Part shown: in pieces, positions 1-11,364 of the stretch | Layout: each line of letters opens with the position of its first letter | Numbering within the stretch: the first letter of the stretch is position 1 | NCBI RefSeq assembly: GCF_003026395.1 | Contig: NZ_PYOO01000010.1 | Span: forward strand, 92,612-156,611 | Reading direction: 5' to 3' | DNA: 64,000 nucleotides | Origin: Photobacterium iliopiscarium | GTDB taxonomy: Bacteria; Pseudomonadota; Gammaproteobacteria; Enterobacterales; Vibrionaceae | Notes under the pieces: generated by a model | Told to the model about the DNA's origin: nothing | What the model saw: only the letters and a program-made list of their open reading frames with translations | Databases searched by the model: none | Program-made: the position numbers and the translations under genes

Positions 1-163
1 GCAAGAAAAGCTATTAATGCAACGTGAAACCTATGATGTCGAATGGCGAAATCAAATACTTGAAGAAAATTCACTTGCAGAGCACAGCCGGATTGAACGA
101 TTAGCTGAAACTGAGCTCAAAATGCAACGTCCATCAGTTGATAATGAAATTGTTATACATTAA
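1..163 (+). CDS. ftsL: Cell division protein FtsL, C-terminal part
   Basis: This is the 3' end of a gene that starts before the window; the frame opens at base 2 and stops at a TAA at 161-163. About 53 codons are visible, including ILEENSLAEHSRIER, typical of the C-terminal periplasmic end of FtsL. FtsL is a small bitopic divisome protein that forms a coiled-coil complex with FtsB and FtsQ and activates FtsW-FtsI. Its position three bases before ftsI is the standard dcw-cluster order. The membrane segment and start lie outside the window. Confidence 0.88.
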   Translation, partial: QEKLLMQRETYDVEWRNQILEENSLAEHSRIERLAETELKMQRPSVDNEIVIH

Positions 164-166
164 AAG

Positions 167-1909
167 ATGAAATTATTTAACCGCTTAAATAAAAAGACTC
201 AGGTTAGTCCTAAGAGCACGCCATTTCTAAAATGGCGTTTTGTCATCGTCTGTGGTTTTATTTTATTAGGTTTCTTTGGCTTAATTGCTCGAGCAGCTTA
301 TATTCAAGTACTTGAACCTGGCCGTCTTATTCAAGAGGGTGATGCTCGTTCGTTACGCGTACAGCTAATGCCCTCCGCACGCGGTATTATATCCGATCGG
401 AACGGTGAGCAACTTGCCGTTAGTGTGCCGGTACAAGCCGTATTTGCCAATCCCGTCGAAATATTTAAACACGGTGGTTTAAGTGAAACTAACCGCTGGA
501 ATGCACTTGCAGATGTCCTCGATCTTGACCGCGCAAAATTACTCCACCGTTTAGAAAAAAATAAGACCCGTCGTTTTATTTATCTTGCTCGCCAAGTTAG
601 CCCTCCCATGGCGAATTACGTTAAAAAACTTAAATTACCCGGTATTGGTTTAAAAGCGGAATCACGTCGTTTTTATCCATCGGGTGAAGTGAGTGCGCAA
701 TTAATTGGTTTTACAGGTATTGATGGTCATGGACTTGATGGTATCGAAAAAACCTATGATGGTTGGTTAACCGGTGAGCCGGGTCGACGCACGGTACGTA
801 AAGATCGTTATGGTCGTGTTGTTGAAAATATATCCCAGAAAAGTCGTCAACCGGGTAAACCGTTAGAACTGAGTATTGATCAGCGCATTCAAGCGATTGC
901 TTACCGTGCCGCTAAAGAAGGGGTGATGGATATTCCAGCGACCTCGGTCAGTATTGCCATTTCAGACGTGCGTACTGGTGAAATTCTAGCGATGGTTAAT
1001 GCACCATCATTTAACCCCAATGATCGCAATGATCGTCAGCCGTATAAAATGCGTAACCGAGTTATTACCGATACCTTTGAACCTGGCTCAACGGTGAAAC
1101 CTTTTGTGGTTTATACCGCGCTTAAGACTGGGGTTGTTAACGAACATACTTTGATTAATATTCCGCAAAGTAAGCGTTTCCGTGTTGGTAGTAAGGTTAT
1201 CTCTGACGTATCACGCATTGAACCTCTAGCGACCGTACAACGTATTTTACAAAAATCGAGCAACATCGGTGTGAGTAAACTCTCGTTAGCGATGCCTGTA
1301 GAAGATATTTTAGATACGTACCGTAAAGTCGGTTTTGATGAACCATCAGGGATCAACTTGATTGGTGAAACAACGGGTCACTTCCCGAATCGCTATCGTT
1401 GGTCTGACATTGGTCGCGCTACTTTAGCGTATGGTTATGGTATTTCATTAACGCCAATCCAATTGTTGCATGCTTACACCACCTTAGGTGCGTATGGCAT
1501 TAAACGTCCACTATCAATTTTAAAAACAGAAAAAGTCGTACCGGGTGAGCAAGTGCTTGATCCTAAAGTGGCTAAAAAAATTCTGTTGATGATTGAATCT
1601 GTTACCGATAAAGCGGGCGGTGGTGGTGGTTGGCGTGCTGCTATTCCTGGTTACCGTGTGGGTGTTAAAACCGGTACCGCGAAAAAAGCAATTGCTGGTG
1701 GTTATGGTAATGACTACTTCTCTTATACCGTCGGTGTAGCACCCATTAGTCATCCTCGGTTAGCGATTGTGGTGATGGTGAACGAACCTAAAGGCGATAA
1801 ATTTTACGGCGGTGCAGTTGCTGCGCCAATTTTATCAAAAGTACTTGGTGGCGCATTACAGATCTTAAACGTGCCGCCAGATGCAGATACGCTAAAAATA
1901 GATAAATGA
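167..1909 (+). CDS. ftsI: Peptidoglycan transpeptidase FtsI (PBP3)
   Basis: Septal class B penicillin-binding protein that cross-links peptidoglycan at the division site with FtsW. The 580 residues show a short basic cytoplasmic tail, one membrane segment near residues 24-45, a pedestal domain and a C-terminal transpeptidase domain. The three active-site motifs are present: STVK with the acylated serine at 308, SSN at 364-366, and KTGT at 501-504. Length and motif spacing match Escherichia coli PBP3. The ATG follows the ftsL stop by three bases, and murE starts nine bases after its stop, so it is part of one dcw transcript. Confidence 0.97.
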   Translation: MKLFNRLNKKTQVSPKSTPFLKWRFVIVCGFILLGFFGLIARAAYIQVLEPGRLIQEGDARSLRVQLMPSARGIISDRNGEQLAVSVPVQAVFANPVEIFKHGGLSETNRWNALADVLDLDRAKLLHRLEKNKTRRFIYLARQVSPPMANYVKKLKLPGIGLKAESRRFYPSGEVSAQLIGFTGIDGHGLDGIEKTYDGWLTGEPGRRTVRKDRYGRVVENISQKSRQPGKPLELSIDQRIQAIAYRAAKEGVMDIPATSVSIAISDVRTGEILAMVNAPSFNPNDRNDRQPYKMRNRVITDTFEPGSTVKPFVVYTALKTGVVNEHTLINIPQSKRFRVGSKVISDVSRIEPLATVQRILQKSSNIGVSKLSLAMPVEDILDTYRKVGFDEPSGINLIGETTGHFPNRYRWSDIGRATLAYGYGISLTPIQLLHAYTTLGAYGIKRPLSILKTEKVVPGEQVLDPKVAKKILLMIESVTDKAGGGGGWRAAIPGYRVGVKTGTAKKAIAGGYGNDYFSYTVGVAPISHPRLAIVVMVNEPKGDKFYGGAVAAPILSKVLGGALQILNVPPDADTLKIDK

Positions 1910-1918
1910 GTGTGATTC

Positions 1919-3436
1919 ATGGCATTGGTTAAACAGGAAGTACAATTAGGCGCTGTGTTAGCGCCTTGGTTAACAGCCGCAAAGGTACCAACTGAATATT
2001 TACAGTTGGCGTTAACCGCAATGACATTAGATAGCCGCCAAGTAACCACTGGCTGTTTATTTGCTGCGGTTAATGGTCATACCGTAGATGGACGTCGTTT
2101 TATTGATAATGCTATTGCTGCTGGTGCGAGCGCGATTATTGCAGAAGCCGATGATGTTGCCACTGACGGTAAGATCCTATTTAACAATGGGATCATTATT
2201 ATCTATTTGCACAATCTCGGGCATAAGTTATCCGCTATTGCTGGGCGCTTTTATGCTGAACCTGATAGCAAGCTTAAATTGTATGCCGTCACGGGGACCA
2301 ATGGCAAAACCACCATTAGCCAATTATTGGCACAGTGGGCTGATTTAGTCGGTTATCGTGCTGGTGTGATGGGTACGACGGGTAATGGTCTGTTAACGGA
2401 TCTACGTCCAGCCGCCAATACCACGGGTAGTGCGATTGAGATCCAGCAGACTTTAGCTGAATTGGTTGCACAAGGCGCTAATTTTGCGGCAATGGAAGTG
2501 TCGTCGCATGGGTTAGTACAAGGACGGGTTAGCGCGTTACATTTTGTCGCGAGTATCTTTACTAATCTTAGCCGAGATCATCTTGATTATCATGGTGATA
2601 TGGCACATTACGCCGCAGCGAAAAAAAGTTTATTTACTGAACATAATAGCGGTGTTGCGGTCATTAATGCCGATGATATCGTCGGTCAGCAATGGTTAGC
2701 TGATTTACCTCAAGCGGTTGCTGTCGCAATGAGCGCCGATGCTGTTGCGACATTCTCAGGATCAAAACTATGGGCAACAGCGGTCGATTTTAGCACCCAA
2801 GGTGTCACCATTAGTTTTGAGTCGAGCTGGGGTGGCGGTACGTTTACCGCGCCATTAGTCGGTTCATTTAATGCGACCAATTTATTATTGGCATTAGCGA
2901 CATTGTTAGTCAGTGGCCATTCATTAGTTGAGTTATTAGCGGTAGCCCCACGTTTACAAGCGGTTATTGGACGAATGGAAGTGTTTCAGTCACCGCTTAA
3001 CGACAAAGCGATGATGGTGGTTGATTATGCTCATACGCCTGACGCGCTAGAAAAAGCCCTGCAAGCCTTACGTGTTCATTGTGAAGGAAAATTGTGGTGC
3101 CTATTTGGTTGTGGTGGTGATCGTGATACGGGTAAACGCCCGATGATGGCTGCGATTGCAGAGCAATATGCGGATCATATTATTTTAGTCGATGATAATC
3201 CGCGAAGTGAAGATCCACAGCAAATCATGTTAGATATGCAAGCGGGATTAACTGCCGCAACGGCAGCGACTGTGATTCATGATCGCGCTCAAGCATGTGC
3301 TTATGCGATTATGCAGGCAGCATCAAATGATATTATTTTAGTGGCTGGAAAAGGCCATGAAGATTACCAAATTTTAGCTGATCGTACGATCCACTATTCA
3401 GACCGCGAAACCGTGGCCGCATTATTTAGAGTTTAG
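1919..3436 (+). CDS. murE: UDP-MurNAc-tripeptide synthetase MurE
   Basis: Cytoplasmic ATP-dependent ligase that adds the third residue of the stem peptide to UDP-MurNAc-L-Ala-D-Glu. The 505-residue protein has the Mur ligase ATP-binding motif GTNGKTT near residues 126-132. It also has DNPR at 426-429, the signature of enzymes selecting meso-diaminopimelate over lysine. Both fit a Gram-negative cell wall. It lies between ftsI and murF with short gaps, consistent with co-transcription. Confidence 0.97.
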   Translation: MALVKQEVQLGAVLAPWLTAAKVPTEYLQLALTAMTLDSRQVTTGCLFAAVNGHTVDGRRFIDNAIAAGASAIIAEADDVATDGKILFNNGIIIIYLHNLGHKLSAIAGRFYAEPDSKLKLYAVTGTNGKTTISQLLAQWADLVGYRAGVMGTTGNGLLTDLRPAANTTGSAIEIQQTLAELVAQGANFAAMEVSSHGLVQGRVSALHFVASIFTNLSRDHLDYHGDMAHYAAAKKSLFTEHNSGVAVINADDIVGQQWLADLPQAVAVAMSADAVATFSGSKLWATAVDFSTQGVTISFESSWGGGTFTAPLVGSFNATNLLLALATLLVSGHSLVELLAVAPRLQAVIGRMEVFQSPLNDKAMMVVDYAHTPDALEKALQALRVHCEGKLWCLFGCGGDRDTGKRPMMAAIAEQYADHIILVDDNPRSEDPQQIMLDMQAGLTAATAATVIHDRAQACAYAIMQAASNDIILVAGKGHEDYQILADRTIHYSDRETVAALFRV

Positions 3437-3445
3437 AGAACAGGC

Positions 3446-4828
3446 ATGATAAAGGTTCAACTAAGTCATCTACAGTCAGTATTAAATGCCGAACTCATTG
3501 GTATGGATACTGAGATAGCTGCGGTATCAACCGATACACGTACCATTGATAATAACACCCTTTTTATTGCCTTAATTGGCGAGCGTTTTGATGCTCATGA
3601 TTTTTGTCAAAATGCCGTTGAGAATGGGGCGAAAGCATTATTGGTTAGTAAACCGTTAGCTGTTGATATTCCACAACTGGTTGTTGCTGATACCCATCAA
3701 GCATTGGGACAATTAGGTGCATGGCTAAAAGCTAAAATGACCGCTGAACATGGTCTAAAAACATTAGCATTGACAGGCAGTTGTGGCAAAACCACCGTTA
3801 AAGAAATGGCGGCGGCAATTTTAGCCACTAAAGGCCAAGTATTAGCCACCGCAGGTAATTTTAATAATGATATTGGTGTGCCGTTAACATTATTGCGTTT
3901 AACCGCTGCCGATGATTATGCAGTGATTGAACTTGGCGCTAATCACTTAGGTGAAATTGCTTACACCACCGCTTTAGTTAAACCCGATGTGGCATTAATC
4001 AATAACCTTGCGGCAGCGCATCTTGAAGGTTTCGGTTCATTAGACGGTGTTGCTAAAGCCAAAGGTGAGATTTTTGAAGGACTGGCAGCGCAAGGGCAGG
4101 CGGTGATTAACCTTGATTCTAACCAGCTTGCAACGTGGCAGCCATTGCTCGCGCAGCACACGGTGAGTCACTTTTCTACGACACAACAAAATGCTGATTA
4201 TTTTGCGGCTGATATAAAAGTCAACGCTCAAGGGCTAGCGTGTTTTACAATGCAAACCCCGATGGGCGCGATTGATATTAGTTTAACGTTAGCGGGTACT
4301 CACAATGTGAGTAATGCACTGGCAGCAGCAGCATTAACCATGGCGTTGGGTGCAACTCTTGCGGAAGTGAAACAAGGGTTAGAGCATGTTGTTAATGTAA
4401 AAGGTCGGTTAGCGATCACGATGCTTCCGTCTGGATTACGGTTAATTGATGACACTTATAATGCCAGTGTTGCTTCTGTGAAAGCGGCAATTGATGTACT
4501 GCATAGCCTCAGTGGAAAGCGTTACTTTATTTTAGGTGACATGGCTGAACTGGGCGAAGAAAGCGGAAGCTTACACCGTGAAGTCGGTGAATATGCACGT
4601 GATAAACAGTTTGATGGTGTGATGACGTTTGGTCGTGCCAGTGCTGTGGTCAGTGAACTGAATAACGGTCTGCATTTTAGTGATAAAACTGCGCTGATCG
4701 ATGAACTTAAACAACAATTACATCAACAATTTAGCCAATCTAATACTCCTCAAGTGACTGTGCTTGCTAAAGGCGCGCGTAGCTCACGTATGGAAGATGT
4801 TATTATTGCACTGCAGGAAGATAAATAA
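3446..4828 (+). CDS. murF: UDP-MurNAc-tripeptide--D-Ala-D-Ala ligase MurF
   Basis: Adds the D-Ala-D-Ala dipeptide to complete UDP-MurNAc-pentapeptide in the cytoplasm. The 460-residue protein has the Mur ligase P-loop [10 protein letters not shown] near residues 110-119, then the central and C-terminal ligase domains, including [14 protein letters not shown]. Its TAA stop shares one base with the mraY ATG, suggesting translational coupling. The D-Ala-D-Ala supplier gene (ddl) is not in this cluster and must be elsewhere. Confidence 0.97.
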   Translation: MIKVQLSHLQSVLNAELIGMDTEIAAVSTDTRTIDNNTLFIALIGERFDAHDFCQNAVENGAKALLVSKPLAVDIPQLVVADTHQALGQLGAWLKAKMTAEHGLKTLALTGSCGKTTVKEMAAAILATKGQVLATAGNFNNDIGVPLTLLRLTAADDYAVIELGANHLGEIAYTTALVKPDVALINNLAAAHLEGFGSLDGVAKAKGEIFEGLAAQGQAVINLDSNQLATWQPLLAQHTVSHFSTTQQNADYFAADIKVNAQGLACFTMQTPMGAIDISLTLAGTHNVSNALAAAALTMALGATLAEVKQGLEHVVNVKGRLAITMLPSGLRLIDDTYNASVASVKAAIDVLHSLSGKRYFILGDMAELGEESGSLHREVGEYARDKQFDGVMTFGRASAVVSELNNGLHFSDKTALIDELKQQLHQQFSQSNTPQVTVLAKGARSSRMEDVIIALQEDK

Positions 4829-5910
4829 TGATTTACTGGTTAGCTGACCACTTTCAGTCCTCAATCCCCTTTTTTCGTCTGTTTGAATACCTGACGTTCC
4901 GCGCCATCATGAGTATTTTAACAGCGTTACTGTTTTCATTATGGTTAGGCCCGCGCATGATCGCGCGTTTGCAGATGCTGCAAATCGGTCAAATTGTACG
5001 TAACGATGGCCCCGAATCACACTTTAGTAAACGTGGTACGCCAACCATGGGCGGGCTAATGATTTTAGCCGCGATCACGTTAACCGTATTATTGTGGTGT
5101 GATCTTAGCAACCCTTATGTATGGGCAGTGTTGGCTGTGATGCTAGGTTATGGTGTGATTGGTTTTGTCGATGACTACCGTAAAGTTGTGCGTAAAAATA
5201 CCGATGGCTTAATTGCGCGTTGGAAATATTTTTGGCAATCAGCCATCGCACTTGTGGTGGCTTTTGTGCTGTATGCCTACGGTAAAGACACCGCCGCGAC
5301 ACAATTAGTGGTGCCTTTCTTTAAAGATGTGATGCCACAACTTGGTTTGTCTTACATTGTACTGACCTATTTTGTGATTGTTGGTACCAGTAACGCGGTT
5401 AACTTAACCGATGGTTTAGATGGTTTAGCGATTATGCCAACGGTGATGGTTGCCGCAGGTTTTGCCTTTATTGCATGGGCGACGGGTAACTACAATTATG
5501 CCGAATACTTACATATCCCTTATTTAAGTAATGCGGGTGAGTTAGTCATTCTATGTACTGCCATCGTTGGTGCAGGTTTAGGCTTCTTATGGTTTAACAC
5601 CTATCCAGCCCAAGTATTTATGGGCGATGTAGGCTCATTAGCATTAGGTGGTGCATTAGGTACTATCGCTGTTTTGGTTCGCCAAGAATTTTTATTGGTG
5701 ATCATGGGCGGTGTGTTTGTGATGGAAACGGTATCGGTAATTTTACAAGTTGGCTCGTTTAAACTGCGTGGACAACGTATTTTCCGTATGGCACCGATTC
5801 ACCACCACTACGAATTAAAAGGTTGGCCAGAACCACGAGTTATTGTTCGTTTTTGGATTATTACTCTGATGCTGGTATTGATTGCATTAGCGACATTGAA
5901 GGTGCGTTAA
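4828..5910 (+). CDS. mraY: Phospho-MurNAc-pentapeptide translocase MraY
   Basis: Integral inner-membrane enzyme that transfers phospho-MurNAc-pentapeptide from UDP to undecaprenyl phosphate, making lipid I. The 360 residues form about ten membrane helices. Family signatures are GTPTMGG after the first cytoplasmic segment, DDYRKV, the [10 protein letters not shown] loop with catalytic aspartates, and the [11 protein letters not shown] stretch near the C-terminus. Length equals that of the E. coli enzyme. The start overlaps the murF stop by one base and murD begins two bases after its stop. Confidence 0.97.
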   Translation: MIYWLADHFQSSIPFFRLFEYLTFRAIMSILTALLFSLWLGPRMIARLQMLQIGQIVRNDGPESHFSKRGTPTMGGLMILAAITLTVLLWCDLSNPYVWAVLAVMLGYGVIGFVDDYRKVVRKNTDGLIARWKYFWQSAIALVVAFVLYAYGKDTAATQLVVPFFKDVMPQLGLSYIVLTYFVIVGTSNAVNLTDGLDGLAIMPTVMVAAGFAFIAWATGNYNYAEYLHIPYLSNAGELVILCTAIVGAGLGFLWFNTYPAQVFMGDVGSLALGGALGTIAVLVRQEFLLVIMGGVFVMETVSVILQVGSFKLRGQRIFRMAPIHHHYELKGWPEPRVIVRFWIITLMLVLIALATLKVR

Positions 5911-5911
5911 C

Positions 5912-7249
5912 ATGAATGGCTTGGTAGGTATTAACAAGGTTGTTGTGATTGGACTTGGTATGACAGGTCTATCGGTGGTGAATCATTTAGTTCGATTACC
6001 ACAATTGCTGGATATTAAAGTAATTGATACCCGTGATAATCCGCCAGGCCAAGAACAATTACCGGCGGGTATTGATGTGTGTGCTGGCCAATGGAATCAA
6101 CAATGGTTGCTTGAGGCGGATTTAATTGTCGCCAGCCCAGGGATTGCATTAGCGACCCCTGAATTAGTGGTTGCCGCTCAATCTGGCATTGAAATTGTTG
6201 GTGACATTGAGCTATTTGCTCGTGCGGTTAATAAACCCGTAGTGGCTATCACTGGTTCTAATGGCAAAAGTACCGTCACCAGTTTAGTCGGTGAAATGGC
6301 TAAAGAGGCCGGTGTTAATGTCGGTGTCGGCGGTAATATTGGTTTTGCAGCGCTAGATATGCTGGCGCAAGATCATGATCTTTATGTTCTTGAATTATCG
6401 AGTTTTCAGTTAGAAACTACCTCGTCGTTAGTGGTTGAAGCCGCGGTGTATCTAAACTTGTCGGAAGATCATATGGATCGCTATCCCGGTGGTTTAGCCG
6501 ACTATAGCAATGCCAAAATGCGTGTTTTTGATCATGCTAAATTAGCCGTTTATAACCGTGACGATCTTGCGACTAAGCCTGATTTTAACGGTAAAATGAC
6601 CAGTTTTGGTTTTGATAATGCTGATTATGGTTTAATGATGGTTGATGGCGCGGAATGGTTAGCCATTGCGGGTGAACCATTAATGGCGGTCAGTGAAATT
6701 GCGTTAGTTGGCCGTCATAATGTGGCGAACTGTTTAGCGGCATTAGCATTAGCCGATGCGGTTGGTATTGATCGCGCAGCAGCTTGCCAAACAATGCGTC
6801 GTTACACCGGATTAGCTCACCGCTGTCAACTGGCGGTAAATAGCCATGGTGTGAGATGGGTTAATGATTCAAAGGCAACAAACCTTGCCAGCACAGTGGC
6901 CGCATTAACCGGCTTGCAATTGGCAGGGAAACTGCATTTATTAATGGGTGGTGACGGTAAAGGCGCTGATTTTAGTGAACTTAAACCGGTTCTGGCTGAC
7001 TTAAATGTACAACTTTATTGTTTTGGTCGTGATGGTCATTTGTTTAGCGAATTAGTCGAAAACGCGATAAATGTCGATACCATGAGTGAAGCAATGGATC
7101 GCGCAGCAATTACCGTAAAAGCTGGCGATATGGTTTTATTATCACCGGCATGTGCGAGTTGGGATCAATTTGCCAACTTTATGGCACGCGGTGATGCTTT
7201 TGTTGAACAAGCCATTCGGCTACAAGATTCAGTCTCAGGAAAAATGTAA
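5912..7249 (+). CDS. murD: UDP-MurNAc-L-Ala:D-Glu ligase MurD
   Basis: Cytoplasmic ligase adding D-glutamate to UDP-MurNAc-L-Ala. The 445-residue protein opens with a Rossmann-like motif ([12 protein letters not shown]), then the ATP loop GSNGKST, the substrate region [19 protein letters not shown], and the C-terminal domain with VNDSKATN. These are all MurD hallmarks. Its stop overlaps the ftsW start by one base. Confidence 0.97.
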   Translation: MNGLVGINKVVVIGLGMTGLSVVNHLVRLPQLLDIKVIDTRDNPPGQEQLPAGIDVCAGQWNQQWLLEADLIVASPGIALATPELVVAAQSGIEIVGDIELFARAVNKPVVAITGSNGKSTVTSLVGEMAKEAGVNVGVGGNIGFAALDMLAQDHDLYVLELSSFQLETTSSLVVEAAVYLNLSEDHMDRYPGGLADYSNAKMRVFDHAKLAVYNRDDLATKPDFNGKMTSFGFDNADYGLMMVDGAEWLAIAGEPLMAVSEIALVGRHNVANCLAALALADAVGIDRAAACQTMRRYTGLAHRCQLAVNSHGVRWVNDSKATNLASTVAALTGLQLAGKLHLLMGGDGKGADFSELKPVLADLNVQLYCFGRDGHLFSELVENAINVDTMSEAMDRAAITVKAGDMVLLSPACASWDQFANFMARGDAFVEQAIRLQDSVSGKM

Positions 7250-8562
7250 TGTTTAAAATGGCCCGTAACGGATTATCGGTAGTTTCTGGTTGGTTTTTAA
7301 AACCTGCCAAACCGATTCTGTATGACCGCCAATTGGTGTGGATAGCAATAGCTCTGATGATGATCGGTTTAGTCATGGTTACTTCAGCATCCATACCTGT
7401 CGCAACTCGTCTTACTGGTGTTCCTTTCTTCTTCGCACTTCGTCATGGCTTCTTTTTAGTCTGTTCGATAGTGATCGCTGCGGTTGTTATGCGGATCCCA
7501 TTAGCTAAATGGGAAAAGTACAGCGTACCGATGTTATTGACCTCAATTTTATTATTGATTGTAGTATTGGCTATCGGCCACTCCGTTAATGGTGCTGCAC
7601 GTTGGATTCCATTAGGCGTATTTAACCTGCAACCAGCAGAAGTCGCTAAATTGTCACTGTTTGTGTTTCTTGCGGGCTATTTAGTCCGTCAATATAACCA
7701 AGTGCGTGGTAGTTTTATCGGTTTTGCTAAGCCATTAGTTGTACTCGGTATTATGGGTTTTCTATTGCTACAACAACCTGACTTAGGTTCGTTCGTGGTA
7801 ATGTTTGTTGGTACTATCGGGATGCTATTTATTGCGGGTGCGCGGTTATGGCAATTCTTAGTGATGCTAGCAACTGCCTTAGTCGGTATTGCAATGCTGA
7901 TTGCCTTTGAACCTTATCGTATGCGACGGGTAACCTCGTTTTTAAACCCATGGCAAGATCCTTATGGTAGTGGTTATCAGTTAACTCAATCATTAATGGC
8001 ATTTGGTCGTGGTGAATGGTTTGGGCAGGGACTCGGTAACTCGATTCAAAAATTAGCGTATTTACCTGAAGCTCATACTGACTTTGTATTTGCTGTTTTA
8101 GCCGAAGAGTTAGGCTTAGCTGGGGTAATTGTTGTTTTAACATTATTATTTGCCTTAGTGTTTAAAGCGATCGTTATTGGACGAAAATGTCTAGAAAGCG
8201 GGTTATTATTTGGCGGTTATTTAGCGTTTGGTTTTGGTATTTGGTTTGCGTTTCAAACCTTGGTTAACGTTGGTGCTGCCGCTGGTATCGTACCGACCAA
8301 AGGCTTAACGTTACCCTTGATCAGTTATGGTGGTTCAAGTCTATTTATCATGGCAGCCGCCGTGGCTATTTTGATTCGAATTGATTTTGAGCAACGGGTC
8401 GCGGCTAAATTTGCATCAGAGCAACCAGCTGAGGTTGACGATGAAGCACTGGATAATATGGAAGTAGCGGTTGAACAAGTCTCTTTAGATTCTCAAGTGC
8501 TTGCAACTGCTGATAATTCACAACTAGAACAAGATAAAAAGCATTCTAATGACAAAGAATAA
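7249..8562 (+). CDS. ftsW: Septal peptidoglycan glycosyltransferase FtsW
   Basis: SEDS-family membrane protein that polymerises lipid II into septal glycan strands with FtsI. The 437-residue protein has about ten membrane helices. Signatures are [17 protein letters not shown], the large periplasmic loop with PYRMRRV and [16 protein letters not shown], and the terminal [14 protein letters not shown] hydrophilic acidic tail of about 50 residues follows the last helix. The last 14 bases overlap murG, indicating tight coupling. Confidence 0.96.
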   Translation: MFKMARNGLSVVSGWFLKPAKPILYDRQLVWIAIALMMIGLVMVTSASIPVATRLTGVPFFFALRHGFFLVCSIVIAAVVMRIPLAKWEKYSVPMLLTSILLLIVVLAIGHSVNGAARWIPLGVFNLQPAEVAKLSLFVFLAGYLVRQYNQVRGSFIGFAKPLVVLGIMGFLLLQQPDLGSFVVMFVGTIGMLFIAGARLWQFLVMLATALVGIAMLIAFEPYRMRRVTSFLNPWQDPYGSGYQLTQSLMAFGRGEWFGQGLGNSIQKLAYLPEAHTDFVFAVLAEELGLAGVIVVLTLLFALVFKAIVIGRKCLESGLLFGGYLAFGFGIWFAFQTLVNVGAAAGIVPTKGLTLPLISYGGSSLFIMAAAVAILIRIDFEQRVAAKFASEQPAEVDDEALDNMEVAVEQVSLDSQVLATADNSQLEQDKKHSNDKE

Positions 8563-9613
8563 ACGATTATTAGTGATGGCTGGTGGTACTGGCGGTCACG
8601 TTTTCCCTGGGCTAGCAGTTGCACGTCGATTGCAGCAACAAGGATGGGAAATTCGATGGTTGGGTACCGCTGATCGTATGGAAGCGGATTTAGTCCCTAA
8701 GCATGGTATTGATATTGATTTTATTAAAGTTAAAGGATTACGTGGTAGCGGTATTGTATCGTTATTAGGTGCGCCATTTAAAATTATAAAAGCGATTATT
8801 CAAGCACGTAAATACATCAAAGCATGGCAACCGGATGTGGTGCTGGGCATGGGTGGTTATGTTAGTGGCCCTGGTGGTGTAGCGGCATGGTCTTTGGGTA
8901 TTCCCGTGGTCTTGCATGAACAAAATGCAGTGGCTGGATTAACCAATCAATGGCTCGCTAAAATTGCCAGCAAAGTGCTGCAAGCTTTTCCCGGTGCATT
9001 TAAAAATAAGCAAGTGGTCGGTAATCCGGTTCGTGAAGATGTGACATTATTGCCTGCACCTAAACAACGTTTTGCTGAACGTACTGGGCCGATTCGAATC
9101 CTTGTTATGGGTGGCAGCCAAGGTGCACGTATCTTAAACCAGACCATGCCAGAAGTGGCGGGGATTCTAGGGGAGAACGTCACCATTTGGCATCAAGCCG
9201 GTAAAGGTAATCAGCAATCTACTGAGCAAGCCTATGCAAAATGTACTCAAACGCCACATAAAGTGACTGAGTTTATTGACGATGTTGCCGCTGCTTATGG
9301 TTGGGCTGATTTAGTTGTTTGTCGCTCTGGTGCGTTAACGGTATCGGAATTATCGGCGGCGGGTATTGGCGCTATTTTCATTCCGTTTATGCATAAAGAT
9401 CGTCAACAAGCCTTAAATGCTGAACATTTAGTCGCATGTGGTGCCGCTAAAATGATTGAACAGCCGCAATTAACGGTTGATGGTTTAGCCCAACAAATTA
9501 ATTTATTAAATCGCATTGCGCTTGAGCACATGGCTTGTGCCGCGCGTAATGCTGCTATCATTGACGCAGACCAGCGTGTTGCTGATGTGATTAAATCACT
9601 AGCAAAGAATTAA
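8549..9613 (+). CDS. murG: UDP-GlcNAc:lipid I N-acetylglucosaminyltransferase MurG
   Basis: Peripheral inner-membrane GT28 glycosyltransferase that adds GlcNAc to lipid I to form lipid II. The 354-residue protein begins with the glycine-rich acceptor loop [16 protein letters not shown], has a second loop [12 protein letters not shown], and a donor-binding C-terminal half with [10 protein letters not shown] and [12 protein letters not shown]. It starts inside the end of ftsW, and murC follows directly. Confidence 0.97.
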   Translation: MTKNKRLLVMAGGTGGHVFPGLAVARRLQQQGWEIRWLGTADRMEADLVPKHGIDIDFIKVKGLRGSGIVSLLGAPFKIIKAIIQARKYIKAWQPDVVLGMGGYVSGPGGVAAWSLGIPVVLHEQNAVAGLTNQWLAKIASKVLQAFPGAFKNKQVVGNPVREDVTLLPAPKQRFAERTGPIRILVMGGSQGARILNQTMPEVAGILGENVTIWHQAGKGNQQSTEQAYAKCTQTPHKVTEFIDDVAAAYGWADLVVCRSGALTVSELSAAGIGAIFIPFMHKDRQQALNAEHLVACGAAKMIEQPQLTVDGLAQQINLLNRIALEHMACAARNAAIIDADQRVADVIKSLAKN

Positions 9614-9627
9614 ACAGGAACAAAGTG

Positions 9628-11091
9628 ATGAGTAAACTGGATAACCAGCAATTAGCAAAAATTCGAACTATGGTGCCCGAGATGCGCCGAGTCGAACGAA
9701 TTCACTTTGTTGGTATTGGTGGTGCTGGCATGAGCGGCATCGCAGAAGTATTGGTTAACGAAGGTTACCGTATTAGTGGTTCTGATATCGCACCCAATGC
9801 CGTGACTAATCGTCTTACTGCAAAAGGCGCAGAGATCTTTTTTGGCCATGCGCCTGAAAATGTCATCGGCGCAAGTGTAGTGGTGGCATCAACCGCTATC
9901 AACAAACAAAATCCAGAATTATTAGCGGCAACTGAATTACGTATTCCCGTCGTTCGTCGCGCTGAAATGTTGGCAGAATTAATGCGCTACCGTCATGGTA
10001 TTGCGATTGCAGGAACACACGGTAAAACTACCACTACCGCACTGACCACTCAGATTTATTCTGAAGCAGGTCTTGATCCAACGTTTGTTAACGGCGGTTT
10101 AGTTAAAAGTGCCGGTACTAATGCACGTTTAGGTTGTAGTCGTTATTTAATCGCAGAAGCTGATGAAAGTGATGCGTCGTTTTTACACTTACAACCGATG
10201 GTGTGTGTAGTCACTAACATTGAAGCTGACCATATGGATACTTATGGTGGCGACTTTGAAGTGTTAAAACAAACCTTCATTGATTTTATTCATAATCTGC
10301 CATTTTATGGCTTAGCAGTTATGTGTATTGATGATCCAGTGGTACGTGAATTATTACCACGCGTTGGTCGTCCAATGTTGACCTACGGGTTTGCTGAAGA
10401 TGCCGATGTACGTTTGATTAATTACACCCAAACTGGTCAGCAAGGTCACTTTACGGTATTGCGTAATGATAAACCTGCATTGAATATTACGCTTAATATT
10501 CCCGGTAAACATAACGCTTTAAATGCAACCGCTGCGATTGCAGTCGCCACTGAAGAAGGCGTCAGTGATGATGCTATCATGCGTGCATTAGTTGAATTTG
10601 AAGGGACGGGTCGTCGTTTTGATCATCTTGGTGAATTTGAAACGGGCAATGGTAACGTGATGTTGGTGGATGATTATGGTCATCACCCAAGTGAAGTTGA
10701 CGTTACTATTCAAGCAGCACGTGCAGGTTGGCCTGATAAGCGTTTAGTGATGATATTCCAACCACACCGCTATAGTCGTACCCGTGATTTATACGATGAT
10801 TTTGCTAATGTATTAGAGCAAGTCGATGTGTTAGTGATGCTGGATGTTTATTCCGCAGGTGAAACGCCTATTGCTGGCGCGGATAGTCGATCATTGTGCC
10901 GAACTATTCGATCTCGCGCTAAAATTGATCCTGTTTTTGTGCCCCAGGCCGAACATTTGCCTGCGATTTTAGCCAATATTATCCAAAATGATGATTTGGT
11001 TCTGACACAAGGTGCGGGTGATGTTGGCAAAATAGCCCGCCAATTGGCCGAATTGCAGTTGAATATTGCAGCTATGCGCCAAGATGCTTAA
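9628..11091 (+). CDS. murC: UDP-MurNAc:L-alanine ligase MurC
   Basis: First Mur ligase, joining L-alanine to UDP-MurNAc. The start is placed at the ATG at 9628, with AGGA eight bases upstream; an in-frame GTG at 9625 would add one residue but sits too close to that site. The 487-residue product has [15 protein letters not shown] at the N-terminus, the ATP loop [23 protein letters not shown] and the C-terminal DDYGHHPSE motif. It is the last gene of the tight murE-murC run. Confidence 0.97.
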   Translation: MSKLDNQQLAKIRTMVPEMRRVERIHFVGIGGAGMSGIAEVLVNEGYRISGSDIAPNAVTNRLTAKGAEIFFGHAPENVIGASVVVASTAINKQNPELLAATELRIPVVRRAEMLAELMRYRHGIAIAGTHGKTTTTALTTQIYSEAGLDPTFVNGGLVKSAGTNARLGCSRYLIAEADESDASFLHLQPMVCVVTNIEADHMDTYGGDFEVLKQTFIDFIHNLPFYGLAVMCIDDPVVRELLPRVGRPMLTYGFAEDADVRLINYTQTGQQGHFTVLRNDKPALNITLNIPGKHNALNATAAIAVATEEGVSDDAIMRALVEFEGTGRRFDHLGEFETGNGNVMLVDDYGHHPSEVDVTIQAARAGWPDKRLVMIFQPHRYSRTRDLYDDFANVLEQVDVLVMLDVYSAGETPIAGADSRSLCRTIRSRAKIDPVFVPQAEHLPAILANIIQNDDLVLTQGAGDVGKIARQLAELQLNIAAMRQDA

Positions 11092-11127
11092 TTGGTATTT
11101 TTTACTTTGAGTTATGGCATAAACACT

Positions 11128-11167
11128 GATCACTGGTTATAAAATGAAGATTCTAGTGTCAGTGATC
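11128..11167. other. Inverted repeat in the murC-ftsQ gap
   Basis: GATCACTG at 11128-11135 is complemented by CAGTGATC at 11160-11167, with a 24-base loop, followed by GCTGTTTTTTG. The T-run suggests a weak terminator or attenuator after murC. The long loop makes this uncertain. The rest of the gap (11092-11364) holds a candidate promoter and no ORF. Confidence 0.35.
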
Positions 11168-11240
11168 GCTGTTTTTTGCTATTTCTCGACAAATAGATAA
11201 ATTTATTGTCAGGTTATGCTCGGAAAACGCCTTATGAGTG

Positions 11241-11269
11241 TTGGAGTGGGTCGAGTTGCTCGGTATAAT
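11241..11269 (+). promoter_or_regulatory. Candidate promoter for ftsQAZ
   Basis: TTGGAG at 11241-11246 and TATAAT at 11264-11269 are separated by 17 bases, a good sigma-70 geometry. Transcription would start near 11276, ahead of either possible ftsQ start. A longer inverted repeat (GTCAGGT at 11208-11214, ACCTGAC at 11290-11296) brackets the promoter and could be an operator or chance. Read by eye only. Confidence 0.45.
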
Positions 11270-11364
11270 CGTTTAACTTTGCTCGTTATACCTGACTGAG
11301 CGCACCATCATAAAATACCTTTATGGAATGGTTTGGCTTAAATGGTAAGGTAAATAGACACGCG

